Positions 5,348 through 9,869 of a stretch of 9,869 nt of DNA are shown here, in pieces. Under the pieces are notes generated by a model. That model did no database searches and was not told the origin of the DNA. It saw only the letters and a list, made by a program, of their open reading frames with translations. Positions within the stretch are counted from its first letter, which is position 1; every line of letters begins with the position of its first letter. The translations under genes were made by a program, and so were the position numbers. The stretch covers positions 1-9,869 of the forward strand of contig PXDP01000327.1 in NCBI GenBank assembly GCA_003565035.1, read 5' to 3'. This DNA is from PVC group bacterium. GTDB taxonomy: Bacteria; Verrucomicrobiota; Kiritimatiellia; SS1-B-03-39; UBA6053.

Positions 5348-8300
5348 ATGGCTTCGTTCAGTGCCCCGTTTATCCGTCGCCCGGTGGCGACGCTGATGCT
5401 GAATCTCTCCCTGCTGGTGTTTGGATTTCTTGGACTTCAGCGTCTGCCCGTCCGCGAACTGCCCGACATTGATCCGCCGATTGTCAACGTGCTGACCGTG
5501 CTGCCCGGCGCCAGCGCCGAAGTGGTGGAAACCGAACTGACCGAACGGCTGGAGGATGTCATCGCCGGGGTTGAGGGCATCAAACGGCTCACCAGCGTCA
5601 GCCGCGAACAGGTCAGCAGCATCACCATCGAATTCAATCAGAACGTCGATGTCGATGTCGCCGCCCAGGATGTGCGCGATCAGGTTGCCCGGGTGCGCGG
5701 GAGCCTCCCGTCCGATGCCGAGGACGCCATTGTCAGCAAACAGGACGCCAACGCGCGACCGGTGATGTGGATTTCGTTTTTCAGTGACGAACTCGACACC
5801 ATGGAGCTGACCCGCATCGCCGACGAACAGGTCCGCGAGCGTTTGCAGACCGTTCCCGGGGTCAGCAACGTAATCATCGGCGGCGAAAAACGCCGGGCCA
5901 TGCGCCTCTGGCTCCACTCCGAACGCATGGCCGCCCGCGGGGTCACCGTGCAGGACGTGCGGCAGGCTTTGGACGAACAGAACGTGGAACTGCCCAGCGG
6001 GCGGCTGGAAAGTCTGGATTTGGAAATGACCATTCAGACCCGCGCGCAATTGCGCTCGCCGGAGGAGTTCGACCGCATGGTGATTCGTCAGGATGGCGAT
6101 GCGGTGATCCGTTTCGGCGATATCGGTGAAGCGGAATGGGGCGTGGAAGACGAGCGAGCTATCGCCCGCTTCACCGGACGGCCCTCCGTGGGACTCGGGG
6201 TCATCCGGCAGTCCAGAGCCAACACCCTGGAGGTGGCCGAAGGCATAAAAACCATGATGGAGGAGATCGCTCCCACGCTGCCGGACAGCATCCAGTTCGC
6301 ATTCCCCTACGACGAATCCATTTTCATTGAAAGCGCGGTCATCGAAGTCTGGAAAACCCTGGCCATCGCGTTTGTGCTTGTTGTGTTCACGATTTTCATC
6401 TTTTTGCGCAGCCTCCGGTCCACGCTGATCCCGGCCGTGGCGATTCCGTTTTCGATCATGGCCACCTTCGGCGGCATGTACGTCATCGGCTTCAGCATCA
6501 ATATTTTCACCCTGCTGGCTCTCGTGCTCGCCATCGGCCTGGTGGTGGACGATGCCATTGTGGTGCTGGAAAACATTTACCGACACCTCGAAGAAGGCAA
6601 AAAGCCCATGGAAGCCGCGTTCATGGCCATGGACGAAATCTCATTCGCGGTGATCGCCACCACCCTGTCGCTGGTCTCCGTCTTTCTCCCGCTGGCCTTC
6701 ATCGGCGGCGTAACCGGACGGCTCCTGCTCGAATTTGCCGTGGCCCTGTCCTTCGCCGTCATCATGTCCAGTCTCGTGGCCCTCACCCTCGCCCCCATGC
6801 TCGGCGCCCGCATCCTCCGGGAGGTCAAACCCGAGGACCACGGCAAACTGTATCAGTTCTTCGAACGCCGGCTCGACGCCATCACCCGCAGCTACGTCGG
6901 CGCCCTGCGCTATTCGCTCAATCACCGCCCCACGCTGCTCTTCCTGGCGCTCTTTTCCCTGATACTCTCCGGATATTTCTTCACCAACCTCGAACAGGAA
7001 TTCCTTCCCAGTGAAGACAAAGGCCGCCTGCTCGCTTTGGCCTTTACCCAGGAAGGCGCCACCCCGGCCTTTACCGACCGCATGGTGCGGCAGATTGAGG
7101 ACATCCTGCTCGACACCCCGGAAGTGGAGGCTTTCTTCACCGCCATTGCCCTTCCGTTCGACGGACCCGGCAGCGCCACCCAGGCCTTTGTATTTGTGCG
7201 GCTCACCTCCGGCGAACGCCGCCATGTCCGCGACGTGGTCGGAGGGCCCAACGGACTCGCCGCCCGTTTCTGGATGGAGGTGGAAGGCGCCATCGCCATT
7301 CCCATCATGCCCCAGGCGGTGGATGTCCGCTTCGGACAGCCCTTCGCACTCATCCTGCAGCATCCTGACCTCACCCGCCTCGATACCGTTACCCAGGAGA
7401 TCAGCGGCGAACTGCGTCGGGCCGGTTTTTTGGCCAATGTCCGACAAACCTTCGAACTGAACAAACCCGAAATCCGGGTGGAATTCGACCGTGACCGCGC
7501 CAGTGCCCTCGGTATTTCCCTCGAAGAAATCAGCCGCACCCTGCAGATCAAATTCGGCGGCCTCGAAGTCAGCAGCCTCCAGCGCGGCGGCCGTCAATAC
7601 GAAGTCATCGCCCGCCTTCGCGAAGAAAACCGCATGAGCCCCGACGACCTCACCTCGCTGCACGTCCGCAGTGCCGACGGTGAACTTATACCCCTCGACA
7701 GTCTCGTGAACGTTGAAGTCGGCACCGGCCCCAACCGCATCGAACGCTTTCAGCGCCGCCGATCCGTCACCATTGAGGCCACCCCCGCCGGAGTGCCCCT
7801 GGGCCGGGCCGTGGAGCAGGCCGAAGCCCTGCTCGCCGAACACCTCCCCGAAGACGTCACCTATGCCTGGTCCGGCGAAGCCCTCGATCTGCAGGAATCC
7901 TCGGCCGACATCTACGCCTTCTTTTTTCTCGCCATCATCGTCGTGTACATGGTGCTTGCCGCCCAATTCGAAAGCCTCGTGCATCCCTTCACCGTCATGC
8001 TCTCCCTGCCGCTCGCCTTCGTCGGCGCGTTTGCCGGACTGTACATGCTCAGTTGGGTGAATTTCGCCGGTGAGCAGCTCCACGGCTGGGTAAATTTCGC
8101 GCCCGAAGTGCCGGGATTCGCCCGCGTGCTCCAGCGCATGGTTCCGCGAATACCCTCCATGAACATCAACATCTTCAGTCAGGTCGGACTCATCCTCCTC
8201 GTGGGCCTGGTCACCAAAAACTCGATTCTCCTCGTGGAATTCGCCAATCAGCTCGTGGATAAAGGTCTCGACGCCAAAGCCGCCATGCTCGAAGCCGGCG

Positions 8301-8584
8301 AAAAGCGGTTGCGGCCGATTCTGATGACCAGTATGGCCACCATCATGGGGATTCTGCCTATCGCCATCGGGTTTGGTGATTCCGCAGAAAGCCGCCGTCC
8401 CCTCGGGGTGGTCGCCGTGGGCGGCATGATTACCTCCACACTGCTGACCCTCCTCGTCATCCCCGTCATTTACACCCTCTTCTCCCAGCTGGGTGCCCGC
8501 GGCCATGGTCACAGCCCGGAGAAATCCGATTCCGACCCCAATGCCGACTCCAATTCCGAATCCGGTTCCGAATCCGGGGCCTAA
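5348..8584 (+). CDS. RND multidrug-type efflux pump, inner-membrane subunit (AcrB/MdtB-like)
   Basis: A proton-driven exporter working with the adaptor encoded just upstream. The 1078 residues fit the family: TM1 near 13-31, a large periplasmic loop, TM2-6, a central amphipathic stretch, TM7, a second periplasmic loop and TM8-12. Proton-relay residues are visible: D401 and D402 in LVVDDAIVVLEN and K957 in GLVTKNSILLVEF, the counterparts of AcrB D407, D408 and K940. These motifs fit the HAE1-like drug-efflux branch. Two oddities: the loop before SMNINIFSQVG carries about 35 extra residues (roughly 902-938) with the duplicated motif WVNFAxE, and the C-terminus ends in a Ser/Asp/Glu/Asn-rich tail made of 12-bp units. 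The start has GGAGGA at 5337-5342, inside the adaptor gene, five bases before ATG. No outer-membrane channel gene is in the window. Confidence 0.97.
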   Translation: MASFSAPFIRRPVATLMLNLSLLVFGFLGLQRLPVRELPDIDPPIVNVLTVLPGASAEVVETELTERLEDVIAGVEGIKRLTSVSREQVSSITIEFNQNVDVDVAAQDVRDQVARVRGSLPSDAEDAIVSKQDANARPVMWISFFSDELDTMELTRIADEQVRERLQTVPGVSNVIIGGEKRRAMRLWLHSERMAARGVTVQDVRQALDEQNVELPSGRLESLDLEMTIQTRAQLRSPEEFDRMVIRQDGDAVIRFGDIGEAEWGVEDERAIARFTGRPSVGLGVIRQSRANTLEVAEGIKTMMEEIAPTLPDSIQFAFPYDESIFIESAVIEVWKTLAIAFVLVVFTIFIFLRSLRSTLIPAVAIPFSIMATFGGMYVIGFSINIFTLLALVLAIGLVVDDAIVVLENIYRHLEEGKKPMEAAFMAMDEISFAVIATTLSLVSVFLPLAFIGGVTGRLLLEFAVALSFAVIMSSLVALTLAPMLGARILREVKPEDHGKLYQFFERRLDAITRSYVGALRYSLNHRPTLLFLALFSLILSGYFFTNLEQEFLPSEDKGRLLALAFTQEGATPAFTDRMVRQIEDILLDTPEVEAFFTAIALPFDGPGSATQAFVFVRLTSGERRHVRDVVGGPNGLAARFWMEVEGAIAIPIMPQAVDVRFGQPFALILQHPDLTRLDTVTQEISGELRRAGFLANVRQTFELNKPEIRVEFDRDRASALGISLEEISRTLQIKFGGLEVSSLQRGGRQYEVIARLREENRMSPDDLTSLHVRSADGELIPLDSLVNVEVGTGPNRIERFQRRRSVTIEATPAGVPLGRAVEQAEALLAEHLPEDVTYAWSGEALDLQESSADIYAFFFLAIIVVYMVLAAQFESLVHPFTVMLSLPLAFVGAFAGLYMLSWVNFAGEQLHGWVNFAPEVPGFARVLQRMVPRIPSMNINIFSQVGLILLVGLVTKNSILLVEFANQLVDKGLDAKAAMLEAGEKRLRPILMTSMATIMGILPIAIGFGDSAESRRPLGVVAVGGMITSTLLTLLVIPVIYTLFSQLGARGHGHSPEKSDSDPNADSNSESGSESGA
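8528..8575 (+). repeat. In-frame 12-bp minisatellite at the 3' end of the RND gene
   Basis: Four consecutive 12-bp units follow the pattern RRTKCCGAMYCC with variation, for example AATTCCGAATCC then GGTTCCGAATCC. They encode DSDP, NADS, NSES and GSES, giving the acidic/polar tail just before the stop at 8582. The repeat stays in frame. Slippage-driven expansion is the simple explanation. Confidence 0.8.
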
Positions 8585-8620
8585 AAAAAACCGTTCACAC
8601 GCCCTGAGGCGTTGAACGGT
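8583..8620 (-). terminator. Terminator between convergent RND and bL31 genes
   Basis: ACCGTTCA (8590-8597) pairs with TGAACGGT (8613-8620) and ACGCC (8599-8603) with GGCGT (8608-8612), with one bulged C and a CTGA loop. Eight A at 8583-8590 become eight T on the minus strand right after the stem, so it is a strong terminator for the bL31 transcript. On the plus strand only GATTTT follows, so it would be weaker for the efflux operon. Its 5' flank begins at the RND stop codon. Confidence 0.85.
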
Positions 8621-8622
8621 GA

Positions 8623-8732
8623 TTTTCCGATGATCGGAAAACGCTGCGCTGTGATTTCCGATGATCGGAAAAAAGGGCCCGGAAGTTTCCGATGATCGGA
8701 AAAGGGGCGGCAGAGCATTCCGATGATCGGAA
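8623..8732. repeat. Array of four 17-bp palindromes with exact 31-bp period
   Basis: TTTCCGATGATCGGAAA occurs four times, centred on the G at 8632, 8663, 8694 and 8725, so the centre-to-centre distance is 31 bp every time. Arms are perfect: 9 bp in copy 1 (8623-8641), 8 bp in copies 2 (8655-8671) and 3 (8686-8702), 7 bp in copy 4 (8718-8732). The intervening 13-15 bases are unrelated to each other. As RNA each would fold into a 7-bp stem with a three-base loop. The array fills most of the gap between the convergent RND and bL31 genes and would be in the bL31 3' untranslated region. It is not CRISPR: repeats and spacers are too short. Confidence 0.95.
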
Positions 8733-8749
8733 GCGCCTCGGGGTGACGC

Positions 8750-8956
8750 TTAGCGCTGGAAGCGGGAATACTTCTTGTTGAAGCGGTCCACGCGGCCTTC
8801 GGTATCGATCAGCTTGGAGCTGCCGGTGAAGAACGGATGGCAGGCGGCACAGCTGTTCACGTGCATTTCTTTGCGCGTAGATTTGGTAACCACAACATTA
8901 CCGCAGGCGCAGTGAATTTTGCAGTCGACGTATTCGGGATGAAGCGTGGCTTTCAT
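8750..8956 (-). CDS. rpmE: Ribosomal protein bL31, zinc-binding (C+) type
   Basis: A large-subunit ribosomal protein that helps bridge the two subunits. The 68 residues carry the zinc ligands of the C+ form: C12/C16/C18 near the N-terminus (CKIHCAC) and C36/C39 in CAACHPFFTG, the most conserved segment of the family, followed by the basic RFNKKYSRF end. Because the cysteine motif is intact, this should be the zinc-replete paralogue rather than the cysteine-free type used when zinc is scarce. AAGGA at 8964-8968 on the minus strand lies seven bases before the ATG. It has its own promoter (9001-9029) and a strong terminator at 8583-8620, so it is monocistronic, convergent with the efflux operon. 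No second ribosomal gene is adjacent. Confidence 0.97.
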   Translation of the reverse strand: MKATLHPEYVDCKIHCACGNVVVTKSTRKEMHVNSCAACHPFFTGSSKLIDTEGRVDRFNKKYSRFQR

Positions 8957-9000
8957 AAAATGGTCCTTGAAATGGGTCCTGGGTTGGAGAAAGGTTGGTT

Positions 9001-9029
9001 CTTATAGGGGGTGTTTGCCGGTGTGGCAA
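9001..9029 (-). promoter_or_regulatory. Sigma70-type promoter of rpmE
   Basis: On the minus strand, TTGCCA (plus 9024-9029) and TATAAG (9001-9006) are separated by exactly 17 bp, a good match to the housekeeping consensus. Transcription would begin near 8995, giving a ~40-nt leader. The -35 overlaps a short inverted repeat TTGCC-GGTGT-GGCAA (9015-9029) that could be an operator, though nothing further supports that. Confidence 0.7.
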
Positions 9030-9064
9030 GTTTAAAAGGGGGAATTTTAGTCGGAAGATCCAAC

Positions 9065-9136
9065 ATCCAACATTCAACATCCAATGTCCAATTTTGAAGG
9101 GAGAAGGGGGCGGAGAGGCTCCAGAATGAAAACCAC
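9065..9136 (+). repeat. Dispersed repeat, copy B
   Basis: Second copy of the repeat at 594-664, same orientation, identical over 9065-9101. One more 7-base unit precedes it here (ATCCAAC at 9058-9064), so the heptamer run is ATCCAAC twice, ATTCAAC, ATCCAAT and GTCCAAT, followed by TTTGAAG. It begins 36 bp upstream of the rpmE -35 element. Confidence 0.85.
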
Positions 9137-9142
9137 TGAGGG

Positions 9143-9405
9143 CACTGATGGTCACTGATGCTGTGAGGCAGGGGGCTGTGAGGCAGAGCGGTTTTGAACA
9201 GAAGGAAACGAAGGGAAGGAAGAAGGCGGGGGGCGGTGGGGCACCGGAAAATGTAACCACCGATGTACACCGACCTGCCCGCAATACTTCGCGTAGCGAT
9301 GTAGGCGGGTGAACACCGATGCCGGGAGGCAGGGGGAAGAGGGTGATGCACGTAGGCTGTGAGGTAAGGGGAAGAGAACCACCGATACCACCGATAAACA
9401 CCGAT
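9143..9405 (+). repeat. Degenerate CACYGAT motif scatter
   Basis: CACTGATG at 9143-9150 and 9153-9160; CACCGAT at 9258-9264, 9314-9320, 9380-9386, 9389-9395 and 9399-9405, with CACCGAC at 9268-9274. Where copies cluster, they start 9-10 bp apart. This looks like a decayed short tandem repeat following directly after copy B of the dispersed repeat, rather than a defined regulatory array. Confidence 0.6.
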
Positions 9406-9435
9406 AGGCTTTGGGGCAGGGGGATAAGACTCCTG

Positions 9436-9468
9436 ATCGTAATCGTACTCGTCATCGTAATCGTACTC
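9436..9468 (+). repeat. 18-bp tandem repeat
   Basis: ATCGTAATCGTACTC occurs at 9436-9450 and again at 9454-9468, an exact 15-base match with an 18-bp period; the three bases after each copy differ (GTC, AAT). The unit itself holds two ATCGTA-like hexamers. It is in DNA without a convincing gene. Confidence 0.8.
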
Positions 9469-9662
9469 AATTCAGCTCAAGTCGATTTTGCCTTAAAACT
9501 CCCCGCGCCGGAGAATTCACCCTAAAAAACGCTTGTCAAAGTCCGTTCGGGATTTCAGGATCTTATCCATGGACGTGCACGCCACATTTCAACCTGAAAG
9601 CTTCCAGTCGGCATCTACCGATGCGATGTCGGCCCCCTGCGAGTTCCCCGCACATCCGGCTA

Positions 9663-9690
9663 CGACAACAGAGTCTCTTTTGTCGGTTTT
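9663..9690 (+). terminator. Terminator-like hairpin on the plus strand
   Basis: CGACAA (9663-9668) pairs with TTGTCG (9680-9685), and AGAG (9670-9673) with CTCT (9675-9678), followed by G and four T (9687-9690). With only four T it is a moderate terminator. It could close a short plus-strand transcript, but none is established. Confidence 0.35.
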
Positions 9691-9727
9691 CTGCACAATC
9701 TTTTTTCCCTTGCTTCGCCATCCACAC

Positions 9728-9869
9728 CTACGATTCCCGATGTCTCTGCCACATCCGAAAAACACGTTTCCGGGATTCAGCCTTTGTTTTCAGGGGTTTT
9801 GCCTTCAAAGACCGTTTAGCTTCACCAGCCACCCATCCTGCACCTACAGCTACAACGCCCCCCACACCC
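9728..9869 (-). CDS. Possible C-terminal fragment of an unknown protein, running off the window
   Basis: A minus-strand frame enters from beyond the window end and closes with TAG at 9728-9730. The 46 visible residues start with a Gly/Val/Ala-rich stretch (GVGGVVAVGAGWVAG), perhaps the end of a membrane helix, and finish with a strongly basic tail (KRSLKAKPLKTKAESRKR). This is protein-like and could be a real C-terminus, but I recognise no family and codon use is not clearly typical of the neighbours. A competing plus-strand frame from ATG at 9569, with AGGA nine bases before it, stays open to the window end. It encodes a Pro/His/Ser/Phe/Cys-rich sequence that looks less natural. Confidence 0.25.
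   Translation of the reverse strand, partial: GVGGVVAVGAGWVAGEAKRSLKAKPLKTKAESRKRVFRMWQRHRES

Larger units (their letters stand above)
9030..9568. other. Non-coding, repeat-rich intergenic region
   Basis: No credible gene is seen. Open frames on the minus strand here translate repeats and give low-complexity peptides. The region contains copy B of the dispersed repeat, a scatter of CACTGAT/CACCGAT motifs, duplicated CTGTGAGGCAG (9161-9171 and 9176-9186) and an 18-bp tandem repeat. This composition suggests accumulated simple and dispersed repeats. Confidence 0.6.

Noticed and set aside
5324..8512. Very long minus-strand open frames (420 and 623 codons) opposite the RND pump gene
   Set aside because: They are antisense to a clear pump gene with all family motifs. 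Their predicted proteins are His/Gly/Glu/Asp-rich with no domain, a known effect of GC-rich third positions on the opposite strand.
8623..8732. CRISPR array
   Set aside because: Repeats are only 17 bp palindromes and spacers 13-15 bases; no leader or cas gene is present.
8898..9470. 190-codon minus-strand frame upstream of and overlapping rpmE
   Set aside because: It runs through the dispersed repeat and simple repeats, overlaps the rpmE promoter and start, and gives a low-complexity Pro/Ser/Thr-rich product.

Overview
This 9.9-kb window looks like a chromosomal segment from a GC-rich Gram-negative bacterium, probably of the PVC superphylum (Kiritimatiellota, Verrucomicrobiota or Lentisphaerota). 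The clues are a eukaryote-like type II glutamine synthetase, a Ser/Thr kinase with DWG instead of DFG and a C-terminal membrane anchor, several genes without Shine-Dalgarno sequences, and repeat-rich intergenic DNA. The Gram-negative call rests on the lipoprotein adaptor and RND pump. The phylum is inference; no rRNA or other phylogenetic marker is present.

Layout. 1-696: no convincing gene, but a run of short perfect hairpins and one copy of a dispersed repeat. 697-1751 (minus): glutamine synthetase II with a strong terminator and a sigma54-like promoter at 1848-1863. 2002-4161 (minus): a three-gene operon, DtxR/MntR-type metalloregulator, then a gamma-glutamylcyclotransferase-fold protein, then a membrane-anchored Ser/Thr kinase whose start lies inside the preceding gene. 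4270-8584 (plus), divergent from that operon: a lipoprotein RND adaptor and an RND inner-membrane pump, one nucleotide apart. 8585-8749: a short convergent intergenic region holding a terminator and four copies of a 17-bp palindrome spaced exactly 31 bp apart. 8750-8956 (minus): zinc-type ribosomal protein bL31 with its own sigma70-like promoter. 8957-9869: mostly non-coding, with the second copy of the dispersed repeat, scattered CACCGAT-type repeats, an 18-bp tandem repeat, and perhaps the 3' end of a minus-strand gene running off the window.

Functionally, the window joins nitrogen assimilation, metal-responsive regulation linked to a signalling kinase, and tripartite efflux lacking a local outer-membrane channel. 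The most unusual element is the helically phased palindrome array at 8623-8732, which would lie in the 3' untranslated part of the bL31 transcript. The dispersed repeat pair (594-664 and 9065-9136) and the hairpin cluster at 396-549 also deserve attention.
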